A stretch of 64,000 nucleotides of DNA from Saprospiraceae bacterium. GTDB taxonomy: Bacteria > Bacteroidota > Bacteroidia > Chitinophagales > Saprospiraceae. Of the stretch, positions 6,942 to 15,750 are shown in pieces. The DNA lies in NCBI GenBank assembly GCA_020631405.1, contig JAHDHH010000001.1, forward strand, positions 101,378 through 165,377. Reading direction: 5' to 3'. Position 1 is the stretch's first letter. Every line of letters starts with the position of its first letter. Position numbers and translations under genes: made by a program. The notes below the pieces were generated by a model. That model searched no databases. It was given only the letters and a program-made list of their open reading frames with translations, and was not told the origin of the DNA.

Positions 6942-9350
6942 TTGCAAGAAGTAGCCACACCTAATTTTGAGGACTTGAGAATTATCTCTACAAAGACGGA
7001 TAGTTCAGCTCAGAATTTCAAAGAAGCAGTACTCAAAGACTTGTGGATATGTCAGGTAAGTAGGGAGTCTTCCTTGCTTTGTAGAAAAGAAGTCTTGACA
7101 GGAAAAGCAAAGTTTGGTATCATGGGCGATGGGAAAGAGTTGCCACAAGTTGTTCTTGCTAGATTTTTCAACAAAGGGGATTTTAGGGCAGGGTACTACA
7201 GAGACCAAACTATGGTCATGGCATTAGGCATAGCTAAAGTAGAAGACCTCTTTGCTCAATTATATGCTGATGCTGTCAATGATCCATTTAGTGCCGGAAG
7301 GCAAATGAATAGTCACTTTGCTACGCAGTTTGTTGATGAGAACGACCAATTCGTCAATCTCAAAGAGAAGTATAATATCACATCCGATATCTCATCTACG
7401 GGAGGTCAGATGGCAAGAGCACTTGGTTTGGCGCTGACTTCAAAGAAAATCAAAGAGAATTCAGCGCTTACTGATAGCTTTTCACACTTAGGCAATGGGG
7501 ACGAAGTAGTATATTGCACCATAGGTGATGCTAGTACATCAGAGGGTGTCTTTTGGGAGGCCTTGAATGCGGCTACTGTCATGGAGGTGCCACTAGTGGT
7601 TTCGGTTTGGGATGATGGATACGGGATATCTGTTCCTAAGTCTTATCAGACAACTAAGGGCTCAATAAGTGCGGCTACGGCTGGGTTTGAAATTGATGAA
7701 AGTGGTCAAGGACTATACATTATTACTGTCAATGGTTGGGATTATGTGTCGCTACACAATGCCTATGAAAAGGCTTCTGAGATAGCCAAAGTAGAAAGAA
7801 GGCCAGTACTAGTCCATGTGGAAGAATTGACACAGCCACAAGGGCACTCTACTTCAGGATCTCATGAACGTTATAAATCAAAAGATCGATTAGAGTGGGA
7901 GAAGAAGCATGATTGCTTGCTGAAGTTTAAGGAGTGGATCGTCTTGGCTAATATAGCCACTGAAGAAGAGATTAATGCTTTAACAACAAAGGCAAAGGCA
8001 TTTGTCAAAGAAAGAAAAGAGTTAGCTTGGAATAATTTTTACAACCCAGTTCTAGAGTTGAAGGCGGAAATATTGCAAGGGTTGGAAAGCGATGTTGGGT
8101 TTGCAAGTATTGTAACACAAATTAAAAACCTGTATCAACCCTCAAGGCATGACTTGGTAAAGGTGCTCAGAAAACTAGATAATAGTACGAGGTATTCAGA
8201 TGTAACTATTCCACCTGTAGTGAAGACACTACTTGATCGAGAAATGAGGTTGGGAGATGAAAACTATCATTCACATCTGTATAGTGAAGCAGATAGCAAA
8301 GCACTAGAAGTGCCAGTGATTAGTCCAATTTACGAAGAGACATCTAAGATTGTTTCTGGGTATCAAGTTATCAATGCCTACTTCGATCAATTGTTCGAAA
8401 ATAATCCTCTAGCATTCGCATTTGGTGAGGATGTAGGTAATATAGGTGATGTTAATCAAGGCTTTGCTGGTTTGCAAGAGAAGTATGGAGAGTCCCGAGT
8501 GTTTGATACCGGAATAAGAGAATGGACTATTATTGGGCAGGCAATAGGAATGGCAATGAGAGGGCTACGTCCAATAGCAGAGATCCAATACTTAGATTAT
8601 CTTATCTATGGTCTTGCACCATTGACTGACGATCTTTCCACATTAAGATATAGGTCTGCTGGATTGCAGATTGCCCCAGCTATTATTAGGACAAGGGGTC
8701 ATAGGCTAGAAGGGATCTGGCATTCTGGATCTCAGATGGGTATGATGTTGAGTACCTTAAGAGGCATGTACATCTGTGTGCCACGGAACTTTGTGCAAGC
8801 TGCAGGTATGTATAATACCTTGATGAAGTCTACCGATCCTGCGGTAGTTGTAGAGCCACTTAATGCATATAGAAAGAAAGAAAAGTTGCCAGAGAATATA
8901 GGAGAGTATACGGTCCCATTAGGAAGCCCAGAAGTATTGGTGCAAGGGCAAGATATTACAGTAGTGACTTATGGGTCTTGTGTTCCCGTAGTACTTGATA
9001 GTCTTCCTTACTTCAAGGAGGCAGGTATTTCTATAGAGGTAATAGACGTGCAGACTTTGTTGCCATTTGACCTAGAACATACCATTGGAGCTTCATTAGC
9101 TAAGACTAATAGGTTGCTCATTGTTGATGAAGATTTACCAGGTTCTTGCTCGGCTTATATCCTTCAAAATATTCTCGAACACCAAAACGGATACTTCTCG
9201 TTGGATTCACAGCCAAGAACACTTTCGGCAAAAGAACACCGGCCCCCTTATGGTGATGAAGGTGATTATTATACAAAGCCACAAACTGAAGACGTTGTAG
9301 AATACGTTATTGACATAATGCAAGAATCTAGGCCACATCTATTTCAATAA
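6942..9350 (+). CDS. Fused alpha-beta 2-oxoacid dehydrogenase E1 component
   Basis: 802 residues. The N-terminal half is an E1-alpha domain (QTMVMALGIAKVEDLFAQLYAD, then the ThDP-binding stretch starting GDASTSEGVFWEALNAA and ending VWDDGYGISVP). The C-terminal half, from about residue 465, is an E1-beta transketolase-like domain (AFGEDVGNIGDVNQGFAGL, YLDYLIYGLAPL, and a C-terminal fold with VIDVQTLLPFD). It should decarboxylate a branched-chain 2-oxoacid or pyruvate and pass the acyl group to an E2 lipoyl domain such as that at 28475. The only start upstream of the conserved region is TTG at 6942. Such fused E1 genes are common in Bacteroidota. Substrate specificity is not decided by sequence. 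Confidence 0.9.
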   Translation: MQEVATPNFEDLRIISTKTDSSAQNFKEAVLKDLWICQVSRESSLLCRKEVLTGKAKFGIMGDGKELPQVVLARFFNKGDFRAGYYRDQTMVMALGIAKVEDLFAQLYADAVNDPFSAGRQMNSHFATQFVDENDQFVNLKEKYNITSDISSTGGQMARALGLALTSKKIKENSALTDSFSHLGNGDEVVYCTIGDASTSEGVFWEALNAATVMEVPLVVSVWDDGYGISVPKSYQTTKGSISAATAGFEIDESGQGLYIITVNGWDYVSLHNAYEKASEIAKVERRPVLVHVEELTQPQGHSTSGSHERYKSKDRLEWEKKHDCLLKFKEWIVLANIATEEEINALTTKAKAFVKERKELAWNNFYNPVLELKAEILQGLESDVGFASIVTQIKNLYQPSRHDLVKVLRKLDNSTRYSDVTIPPVVKTLLDREMRLGDENYHSHLYSEADSKALEVPVISPIYEETSKIVSGYQVINAYFDQLFENNPLAFAFGEDVGNIGDVNQGFAGLQEKYGESRVFDTGIREWTIIGQAIGMAMRGLRPIAEIQYLDYLIYGLAPLTDDLSTLRYRSAGLQIAPAIIRTRGHRLEGIWHSGSQMGMMLSTLRGMYICVPRNFVQAAGMYNTLMKSTDPAVVVEPLNAYRKKEKLPENIGEYTVPLGSPEVLVQGQDITVVTYGSCVPVVLDSLPYFKEAGISIEVIDVQTLLPFDLEHTIGASLAKTNRLLIVDEDLPGSCSAYILQNILEHQNGYFSLDSQPRTLSAKEHRPPYGDEGDYYTKPQTEDVVEYVIDIMQESRPHLFQ

Positions 9351-9395
9351 GACCCTTAGATGCAGTAATAACAAAACTCTTGCATAATTAATACC

Positions 9396-10112
9396 ATGCA
9401 GTACAAAGCACTCATAATTATTCCTACCTATAATGAAATAGAGAATATTTCAGAAATTGTACCTGTGGTACTTAATAAGGATGATGCTTTCCATGTGCTG
9501 GTTGTCGATGATGGTTCGCCAGATGGCACTGCTAATGCAGTCAAAGATATGCAAGTCAACTACGGAGACAGGTTGCACCTTATAGAGAGAGAAGGAAAGC
9601 AAGGCCTTGGTACTGCATATATCAGAGGATTTAAATTCGGATTAGAATATGGCTACGATTATATCCTTGAAATGGATGCAGACTTTAGCCATGATCCCAA
9701 TGTTCTGCCAAGTCTTATAGAGTGTTGTGCAAGTGGGGCTGATGTGGCTGTAGGAAGTAGATATATTAAAGGAGGTGGAATTAAAGATTGGTCAATGGAT
9801 AGACTCTTCCTGTCCTATGGTGCCTCATTGTTTGTAAGGTTCATTACCTGGATTCCAGTTAAGGATACCACAGCTGGATTCGTTTGTTATAAGAGAGCAG
9901 TGCTAGAAAGAATCAATCTTGATGGAATTCGTTTTATAGGCTATGCTTTTCAGATTGAAATGAAGTATACTGCTTACAGACTTGGGTTTAAACTCAAAGA
10001 AGTGCCAATTACATTCAAAGATCGAGAAAAAGGTACTTCGAAAATGAACACCTCAATAGTAAAAGAAGCAATCTTAGGAGTAGTCCAGATGAGACTCCGT
10101 AAGTATGACTAA
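9396..10112 (+). CDS. Polyprenol-phosphate mannosyltransferase-like GT2 (Dpm1 type)
   Basis: 238 residues, a complete GT-A fold family 2 enzyme without C-terminal membrane helices. Motifs are IIIPTYNEIENI at the N-terminus, VVDDGSPDGTA, EMDADFSHDP (the metal-binding DxD region), GSRYIKGGGIKDWS and KDTTAGFVCYKR. The pattern is that of dolichol/polyprenol monophosphomannose synthase, which transfers mannose from GDP-mannose to a lipid phosphate on the inner face of the membrane for later protein or glycan mannosylation. It starts 45 bp after the E1 gene. The sugar is inferred from family only. Confidence 0.88.
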   Translation: MQYKALIIIPTYNEIENISEIVPVVLNKDDAFHVLVVDDGSPDGTANAVKDMQVNYGDRLHLIEREGKQGLGTAYIRGFKFGLEYGYDYILEMDADFSHDPNVLPSLIECCASGADVAVGSRYIKGGGIKDWSMDRLFLSYGASLFVRFITWIPVKDTTAGFVCYKRAVLERINLDGIRFIGYAFQIEMKYTAYRLGFKLKEVPITFKDREKGTSKMNTSIVKEAILGVVQMRLRKYD

Positions 10113-10204
10113 ATACACTCCCTTTCCTAAGGGCAGAATTGCAGCAATGCCATTTTTCTAAATAAGGCTGTCATATTTAACATATCTATATATTATAAAT
10201 AATG

Positions 10205-10212
10205 TATATTTG
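10205..10212 (+). promoter_or_regulatory. Distal -7 promoter element (TATATTTG)
   Basis: Exact TAnnTTTG match upstream of mraZ. Transcription from here would give a leader of about 215 nt containing the hairpins described nearby. No clear -33 partner. Confidence 0.35.
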
Positions 10213-10258
10213 TAATTGATTATTAGTTAGTATCTAACAATCGAACCTGCCTGAGTAA

Positions 10259-10276
10259 TCCTATACGCCTATAGGA
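10259..10276 (+). promoter_or_regulatory. Hairpin in the dcw leader
   Basis: TCCTATA (10259-10265) pairs with TATAGGA (10270-10276) around CGCC. A short T5 run follows about 6 nt later (10283-10287), so it may be a weak terminator for the upstream gene or an attenuator for transcripts from 10205. Confidence 0.35.
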
Positions 10277-10286
10277 ATTCCCTTTT

Positions 10287-10318
10287 TGTAATCAAAAAAT
10301 GTATAACATGTAATCAAA
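10287..10318 (+). repeat. Direct repeat TGTAATCAAA, two copies 22 bp apart
   Basis: TGTAATCAAA occurs at 10287-10296 and again at 10309-10318, a centre-to-centre distance of 22 bp, about two helical turns. The second copy overlaps the left arm of the 12-bp inverted repeat. This is the kind of spacing used by dimeric DNA-binding proteins. Confidence 0.5.
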
Positions 10319-10334
10319 TGACTTACATGTTATA
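10302..10334. repeat. Perfect 12-bp inverted repeat upstream of mraZ
   Basis: TATAACATGTAA (10302-10313) and TTACATGTTATA (10323-10334) are exact complements with a 9-nt spacer. No T-run follows, so it is a better candidate for an operator or an RNA leader stem than for a terminator. Confidence 0.65.
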
Positions 10335-10368
10335 ACAGATTATAAAAATTTATATGTTTTTTGAAAAA

Positions 10369-10405
10369 AAAGTGTTGAGAAGTGGGAAAATGTGTCAAAG
10401 CATGG
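10369..10405 (+). promoter_or_regulatory. Putative MraZ operator (10-bp phased repeats)
   Basis: Four heptamers recur every 10 bp: AAAGTGT (10369), GAAGTGG (10379), AATGTGT (10389) and AGCATGG (10399), the last one weak. MraZ from E. coli binds GTGGG-type repeats and MraZ from mollicutes binds AAAGTG[T/G] repeats separated by 3 nt in front of their own operons. The array here has that spacing, ends directly against the -7 element and precedes mraZ, so autoregulation is the simplest reading. Confidence 0.6.
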
Positions 10406-10413
10406 TATGTTTG
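10406..10413 (+). promoter_or_regulatory. Proximal mraZ promoter -7 element (TATGTTTG)
   Basis: Exact TAnnTTTG match 21 bp before the mraZ start codon. The region where a -33 element should lie is occupied by the MraZ-box-like repeats; a TTG is present at 10375-10377 but farther away than usual. Confidence 0.55.
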
Positions 10414-10434
10414 TATTGTCGTTATTGATAAAGT

Positions 10435-10893
10435 ATGTATAACCTAACAGGAGAATTCGAATGCAAAGTAGATGCAAAGGGTCGGCTGAAGATGCCAGCC
10501 ACGTTGCTGAAGCAGTTAGGTATGGAGCATGCTAGATTTACGATTAATAGAGGATTTGAAAATCATTTAATGATTTATCCTCAAGATGTGTGGGAGAAAA
10601 AGACGAAAGAAATAAACCATCTCAACATCTATGTAAAAAAGAATAGGCAGGCAATTAGGTATTTCCATCGTGGAGCGACTCAATTAAGTTGCGATACAGC
10701 GGATAGGATATTGATTCCTAAGCGATTGATGGAGTATGCTGACTTGCGGAAGGAGGTTGTATTGTTTGCTTATAACGAGCAGATAGAATTGTGGGCAAAG
10801 GATCAGTATGATGCGATGCTTGACATGGAGCCAGAAGATTTTTCTCAGCTAGCTGAAGATGTCTTCGGGGATAATGCAATAGCTCATGAGTGA
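10435..10893 (+). CDS. mraZ: Division/cell-wall cluster transcriptional repressor MraZ
   Basis: 152 residues, the normal length. Two AbrB-like SpoVT repeats are visible: GEFECKVDAKGRLKMPATLLKQ (residues about 5-26) and a second, LSCDTADRILIPKRLMEYA (about 85-103). MraZ forms a ring-shaped oligomer that binds repeated sites before the dcw operon and represses it. It is the first gene of the cluster, overlaps rsmH by 8 bp, and is preceded by phased repeats fitting an MraZ operator, which supports self-regulation here. Confidence 0.95.
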   Translation: MYNLTGEFECKVDAKGRLKMPATLLKQLGMEHARFTINRGFENHLMIYPQDVWEKKTKEINHLNIYVKKNRQAIRYFHRGATQLSCDTADRILIPKRLMEYADLRKEVVLFAYNEQIELWAKDQYDAMLDMEPEDFSQLAEDVFGDNAIAHE

Positions 10894-11791
10894 CTATCAT
10901 AGTCCTGTCATGTTGAATGAGTCAGTCGATGTGCTGATTCAGGATAAGAATGGAATTTACATTGATCTCACCTTTGGTGGTGGTGGTCATAGTAATGAAA
11001 TTATAAAGAGGTTAGACTCCAAAGGGAGACTGTATGCCTTTGATCAAGATGAAGATGCTATACGGCAAATGAAACCTGATCAGAAATTGATATTAAGTTT
11101 ATCGAATTTTCGATTTTTTGCGAATTGGATGGACTATTACGGGATTAAGGAGGTGGATGGCATATTTGCTGACCTTGGGGTTAGTTCTTGGCAAATTGAC
11201 GAAGAGTCAAGAGGATTTGCTTGGAGAATGGCCGGAGGGCTTCTGGATATGCGAATGAATGAACATGCTCAAATGACTGCATCTGACTTGGTGTTGAATT
11301 ATAGTCAAGAAGACATAGTGAGGGTGTTGAGTCGGTATGGAGAAGTGAGAAATTCTAAGTCGCTTGCAAGAGTAATAGTTGAGTCTAGGAAAAAATGGGG
11401 AAGAGAAGTGAGTGTATTGGCTTTTAATAGTGTGGTGGAGAGAATGTGCATTGGAGAAAGGAGTCGGTATTTGTCACAGGTGTATCAGGCTCTTAGGATT
11501 GAGGTCAATAAGGAAATGCAAGTGCTTGAGGAAATGCTAGAGCAATGTGGTCCAATGTTGAAGACTGGAGGAAGACTTGCCGTGTTGACATATCATTCTT
11601 TGGAAGATAAGCTAGTCAAAAAATACATGAAGTCGGGAAGTGTGTCTGGAGAAGTGGAGAGAGATGATTTTGGTAGAAGCTTGGTGCCTTTTAAAACTGT
11701 CGGGGCTAAGTTTTCTATTCCGACTGAAGAAGAAATTGAAATAAACTCAAGATCTCGAAGCGCTAAGCTTAGAGTTGTTGAAAAAGTATAG
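10886..11791 (+). CDS. rsmH: 16S rRNA m4C1402 N4-methyltransferase RsmH
   Basis: 301 residues. It has the SAM-binding motif DLTFGGGGHSNEII (about residues 28-41), the family block FADLGVSSWQIDEESRGFAWR, LDMRMN, the helical insert with RYGEVRNSKSLARVI, and the motif LTYHSLEDKLVKKYMK. RsmH (MraW) methylates the exocyclic N4 of C1402 in the decoding centre of 16S rRNA. It starts within the last codons of mraZ, so translational coupling is likely. Confidence 0.96.
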   Translation: MSDYHSPVMLNESVDVLIQDKNGIYIDLTFGGGGHSNEIIKRLDSKGRLYAFDQDEDAIRQMKPDQKLILSLSNFRFFANWMDYYGIKEVDGIFADLGVSSWQIDEESRGFAWRMAGGLLDMRMNEHAQMTASDLVLNYSQEDIVRVLSRYGEVRNSKSLARVIVESRKKWGREVSVLAFNSVVERMCIGERSRYLSQVYQALRIEVNKEMQVLEEMLEQCGPMLKTGGRLAVLTYHSLEDKLVKKYMKSGSVSGEVERDDFGRSLVPFKTVGAKFSIPTEEEIEINSRSRSAKLRVVEKV

Positions 11792-11792
11792 G

Positions 11793-12080
11793 ATGAGTAA
11801 GACAAGTACTGTGAACTTTGTTATTAAAAACATAGGATATGTATTGCTTGTAGTGGCGATGGGTTTGTTCTATATATTCAATGCCAATAGATCCGAGAGG
11901 AAGCTCAGAAGGATACAGGTATTGAAGATTGAGAGAAAGGATATGCATGATAAATACATGCAGTTGAAGCAAGAGGTTATGCAGAAAAGCACAGCTTCTG
12001 AGCTTGATAAGGATTTGAAAAGCAAAGGGTTGGAGAGACATACGAAAACTCCAATCATAATAAATAAAAATGAGGAATAA
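11793..12080 (+). CDS. ftsL: FtsL-like cell division protein
   Basis: 95 residues counted from the ATG at 11793, one base after the rsmH stop. A TTG start at 11775 inside rsmH would add six residues and is less likely. One transmembrane helix (about residues 10-29, NIGYVLLVVAMGLFYIF) follows a short cytoplasmic tail and is followed by a basic, leucine-zipper-like helix (RKLRRIQVLKIERKDMHDKY). This is the topology of FtsL, which joins FtsQ and FtsB and activates the FtsWI synthase. Sequence conservation is low, so position between rsmH and ftsI is the main support. Confidence 0.8.
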   Translation: MSKTSTVNFVIKNIGYVLLVVAMGLFYIFNANRSERKLRRIQVLKIERKDMHDKYMQLKQEVMQKSTASELDKDLKSKGLERHTKTPIIINKNEE

Positions 12081-12110
12081 GATAGAGAAGACGTAAAAAT
12101 GCAAGGCTAG

Positions 12111-14222
12111 ATGGACAAGAAGAATGAATTACTCATACGAGTTTACTTGACGCTAATAGCCTTTGTTGTGTTCTCGTTGCTCATAATGTCCCGGGTGGTA
12201 AAGATCAGTTGGGTTGAAGGTGAAAAGTGGAGAGATAAAGCAGGTAATAATGTAGAGTGGAAGAATATCAATACTGAACGTGGAGATATCTATGATGCTC
12301 AAGGCAATATACTAGCTACTTCACTACCTTATTTTGACATACGAATGGATTTGTTAGCTCCTACAGATGACGTGTTTTCTAAAGGTGTTGATTCATTGTC
12401 TAAGCTTCTAGCTCGTGACTATCCATCTATTCGGACAGCGTCTGAGTGGAAAGCTAAATTGATTAGTGATAGGAGATTGGGTAGAGAGGGGAAGAAGAGT
12501 GGGGTAAGGTATACTCTGCTTGTCAATGGTATTAATCTTGATCAACTTGATAGGTTGAAGAAATATCCAATCCTTAAGCTTGGTAAATACCGAGGTGGCT
12601 TGATTGTAATTAGAGAAAACAAGAGGTTTAAGCCTTTTGCAAATCTGGCAAACAGGACAATAGGTGAGGATCGAGAGAATGCCGATAAGGTAGGAATTGA
12701 AGCAGCATATGACAAGGTCTTGAGTGGTCCAGAGTCGGAAGTCTTGATGAAAAAGGTTTCTGGTAATGTTTGGGTGCCGTTATTTGACCCTGCAGAACTA
12801 AAGATTGAGAAAGGTGACGATATATTTACCACCCTTGATATGACTATGCAAGATTTAGTTCATCAGGAGTTAGAGACCGCAGTGCTTAATCATAAAGCTA
12901 GGTCGGGAACTGCCATACTTATGGATGTAGAGTCCGGAGCTATTAAGGCTATCTCTAATCTGACTAATACGGCAGAAGGAGCAGTCGAACGCTACAACTA
13001 TGCTATTGGGAAGTCTACCGAGCCAGGATCTACTTTTAAGATTGCAAGTTACCTTGCAATGCTTGAGGATGGGCACCTGGAGTTAAATGAGAAGGTGAAT
13101 TTGAATGGTGGTAAGCGTAGATTTTATGACCTGACGATGAAGGATTCTCACTTGCATGGTAAGTTTGAAGTGACCGCAGCTGAGGCGTTTAAAATGTCGA
13201 GTAATATCGGAGCTGCTGCATTGGCAGTGAAGTATTATGGCAGTAGATCTAAGCAAATTGACTTTGTGAATAGGCTTGACTCGTTTGGGTTGATGTCTAC
13301 AACAGGAATCGAATTGCCAGGAGAGCCAAAGCCTTTTATTAAGCATCCAGAAGAGCATAAGAAGCAGTGGTATGGTACTACGTTGCCTTGGATGTCTCAT
13401 GGGTATGAGCTTATGATTACGCCTTTGCAGATGTTAAACTTTTGCAACGCAATAGCTAATGGAGGAAGATTGATGGAGCCATTTTTGGTGAGTGAGATAC
13501 TGCGAAATGGAAAGGTGTGGGAGTCGTTTGATAGCAAGACGAAGATTGAAAGTATAGCTAGTCCTCAGGCAATTAGTCAGATGCATAGCTTACTCAAGGG
13601 AACTGTCAATGATGGTACTGCAAAGAGTGTGAAGTCAGATGTAGTAAGTATAGCAGGAAAGACTGGTACAACTAGGGTCAACTATGCTAAAGCTGCCGAA
13701 GAGAAGAAGTACAATGCTTCGTTTGTTGGATTTTTTCCAGCAGATAAGCCAAAATATAGCTTGTTGGTTGTGGTTTACGAACCAAATAATGGACAGTTTT
13801 ATGGAGGTCAAGTAGCAGGTCCAGTGTTTAAGAATATAGCAGAGGGAGTCACTCTGATTGATGATAAGTTGATGGCGAATATTGATGAAGAAGATTCAGG
13901 AAAGCTTGTGAAGACTTATCACGCAGGATACTCTGGAGATTATGATAAAGTCTTAGAATTCGTAGGGTTGAAGAGTGGGATATCAAAGAGAAATAAGTGG
14001 GTAGAAATATTGCCTCAAGAAGATGTTCTAGGGGTTGAGAAAAAGAAAATACAAATCGGAAAAGTACCTGACCTTAAAGGCATGGGATTGAGAGATGTGA
14101 TTTATGTAGTAGAGAGTTTAGGTATTAAGTACAAAGTACATGGTTCTGGTAGGGTTTGGAAGCAAACAATTAAACCAGGAGAAGAAATAGATCAGAAAAC
14201 ATTAGAAATTTATCTGAAGTGA
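12111..14222 (+). CDS. ftsI: Septal peptidoglycan transpeptidase FtsI (PBP3) with PASTA domain
   Basis: 703 residues. One N-terminal membrane anchor (about 10-28), a dimerisation domain starting NTERGDIYDAQGNILATS, then the transpeptidase: active-site STFK in EPGSTFKIASYL (Ser about 307), SSN in KMSSNIGAA (about 364) and KTGTT (about 518). Residues about 648-703 form one PASTA domain (VPDLKGMGLRDVIYVVESLG). It cross-links septal peptidoglycan in complex with FtsW. A C-terminal PASTA is usual for Bacteroidota and Gram-positive types but is absent from E. coli FtsI. Confidence 0.95.
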   Translation: MDKKNELLIRVYLTLIAFVVFSLLIMSRVVKISWVEGEKWRDKAGNNVEWKNINTERGDIYDAQGNILATSLPYFDIRMDLLAPTDDVFSKGVDSLSKLLARDYPSIRTASEWKAKLISDRRLGREGKKSGVRYTLLVNGINLDQLDRLKKYPILKLGKYRGGLIVIRENKRFKPFANLANRTIGEDRENADKVGIEAAYDKVLSGPESEVLMKKVSGNVWVPLFDPAELKIEKGDDIFTTLDMTMQDLVHQELETAVLNHKARSGTAILMDVESGAIKAISNLTNTAEGAVERYNYAIGKSTEPGSTFKIASYLAMLEDGHLELNEKVNLNGGKRRFYDLTMKDSHLHGKFEVTAAEAFKMSSNIGAAALAVKYYGSRSKQIDFVNRLDSFGLMSTTGIELPGEPKPFIKHPEEHKKQWYGTTLPWMSHGYELMITPLQMLNFCNAIANGGRLMEPFLVSEILRNGKVWESFDSKTKIESIASPQAISQMHSLLKGTVNDGTAKSVKSDVVSIAGKTGTTRVNYAKAAEEKKYNASFVGFFPADKPKYSLLVVVYEPNNGQFYGGQVAGPVFKNIAEGVTLIDDKLMANIDEEDSGKLVKTYHAGYSGDYDKVLEFVGLKSGISKRNKWVEILPQEDVLGVEKKKIQIGKVPDLKGMGLRDVIYVVESLGIKYKVHGSGRVWKQTIKPGEEIDQKTLEIYLK

Positions 14223-14261
14223 TAGTCAGAAGTGACCATCATTAAAATTAATTGAAATACG

Positions 14262-15710
14262 GTGAAACTGTTAGATGAAATACTAGAAGTTGTCCAAGTA
14301 ATTGAGGGAGAGGCCAAAGTGGGAGTCGAGATTACTGGCTTGGCAATAGATAGTAGGCAAGTAAAAGATGGGAATCTGTTTATTGCAATTGCAGGCTTGA
14401 GTGTTGATGGTCATGATTATATAGATATGGCGATTAGCAAGGGAGCAGCAATGGTGTTAGTAACGAATAGTGAAGTTGAATTACAAGCGAATTGTCTAAG
14501 AGCAATCTATAGTGAAAACCTTCTTGGTGATATCGCGAATCAGTTTTATGATTTTCCTTCGGAGAATCTCGAAGTGGTTGGTATCACAGGGACTAATGGG
14601 AAGACAACAGTCGGAACTATCATGCATGAGACACTCACTAAGTTGGGTCGAAAGTGTGGATTGATTTCTACGGTTAAGATCCTTATAGGAGAGGAAGAGT
14701 TTGAGTCAAAGTTGACTACACCAGATGCATTAACCCTGCACAGGTTGTTTGCTGAGATGAGAGATGCAGGTTGCACACATGTAGTAATGGAAGTGAGTTC
14801 ACATGCCATTCACCAAAATAGAATAAGTCGAGTTGATTTTGACTATGGGATATTTACAAATATCAGTCATGATCACCTAGATTATCATAATTCTTTTTCG
14901 GAGTATATCCGAGTAAAGAAAATGTTCTTTGACAGTCTGAAGCCAGAAGCAATAGCAATAGTGAATATTGATGACAAGAATGGTAGCGTAATGCTCCAAA
15001 ATACAAAGTCGGTCAAAATTCATTATGCTCTAAAGCGCAATTGTGAGTACAAGGCTAGGTTGATTGATTCAACCATGCTAGGATTGCATCTAGTGATCAA
15101 TGGGAACGAAGGGTTCTATAGGTTGCTTGGTACATTCAATGCTTATAATTTACTTGCGGTCTATGCCTGTCTTTCTGAAATGAGCATAGCTGACGAGATA
15201 GATTTACTATCTGTTTTGACCCAAGTCAGGCCCCCAGAAGGAAGGTTTGATGTGGTAAAGATAGCTGACAAAAATGCTCTAGCAGTCGTTGATTATGCTC
15301 ATACTCCTGATGCCTTAGAAAATGTCTTAAAGACAATAAAAGGTATCGCAAAATCACAAATCGTAACGATCTGCGGTTGTGGTGGAGATAGGGACAAGAG
15401 TAAGCGACCTGCCATGGCAGCAATAGCTGCTAAGTTGAGTGACAAGGTCATACTGACATCTGACAATCCAAGAACTGAGGATCCAATAGCGATTCTTGAT
15501 GATATGGAGGCAGGTATAGAGAAAGTAGATGATCACCGCGTATTTAGAGTAGAAGATAGAGCTCAAGCCATTAAGATGGGATTGATGCTCTTAGGTAGAG
15601 AAGATGTGTTATTAGTGGCAGGCAAAGGACATGAAAAGTATCAGGAAATTAATGGAGTTAAACATCCATTTGATGATAAGAGAAAGATAATGGAGTTTTC
15701 CATAAGATAA
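14262..15710 (+). CDS. murE: UDP-MurNAc-L-Ala-D-Glu:meso-DAP ligase MurE
   Basis: 482 residues starting with GTG at 14262, which gives the expected N-terminus MKLLDEIL; no ATG is available nearby. ATP-binding GITGTNGKTT lies at about 106-115, followed by MEVSSHAIHQNR and FTNISHDHLDYH. The motif DNPRTEDP (about 406-413) is the signature of meso-diaminopimelate rather than lysine specificity. It adds the third residue of the stem peptide in the cytoplasm. A strong terminator-like hairpin follows before mraY, and murF, often found here, is absent. Confidence 0.95.
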   Translation: MKLLDEILEVVQVIEGEAKVGVEITGLAIDSRQVKDGNLFIAIAGLSVDGHDYIDMAISKGAAMVLVTNSEVELQANCLRAIYSENLLGDIANQFYDFPSENLEVVGITGTNGKTTVGTIMHETLTKLGRKCGLISTVKILIGEEEFESKLTTPDALTLHRLFAEMRDAGCTHVVMEVSSHAIHQNRISRVDFDYGIFTNISHDHLDYHNSFSEYIRVKKMFFDSLKPEAIAIVNIDDKNGSVMLQNTKSVKIHYALKRNCEYKARLIDSTMLGLHLVINGNEGFYRLLGTFNAYNLLAVYACLSEMSIADEIDLLSVLTQVRPPEGRFDVVKIADKNALAVVDYAHTPDALENVLKTIKGIAKSQIVTICGCGGDRDKSKRPAMAAIAAKLSDKVILTSDNPRTEDPIAILDDMEAGIEKVDDHRVFRVEDRAQAIKMGLMLLGREDVLLVAGKGHEKYQEINGVKHPFDDKRKIMEFSIR

Positions 15711-15750
15711 TTAAGAGTAGGTTCTATTATCATTCTCAGGTTGGTTTTAA

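Larger units (their letters stand above)
10113..10434. other. Leader/regulatory region of the dcw cluster
   Basis: A 322 bp gap with unusual density of structure: a perfect -7 element at 10205-10212, a hairpin GTTAG/CTAAC at 10226-10238, a 7-bp hairpin at 10259-10276, a direct repeat of TGTAATCAAA (10287 and 10309), a 12-bp perfect inverted repeat at 10302-10334, a phased MraZ-box-like array at 10369-10405 and a second -7 element at 10406-10413. No protein-coding frame is supported. Confidence 0.6.
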
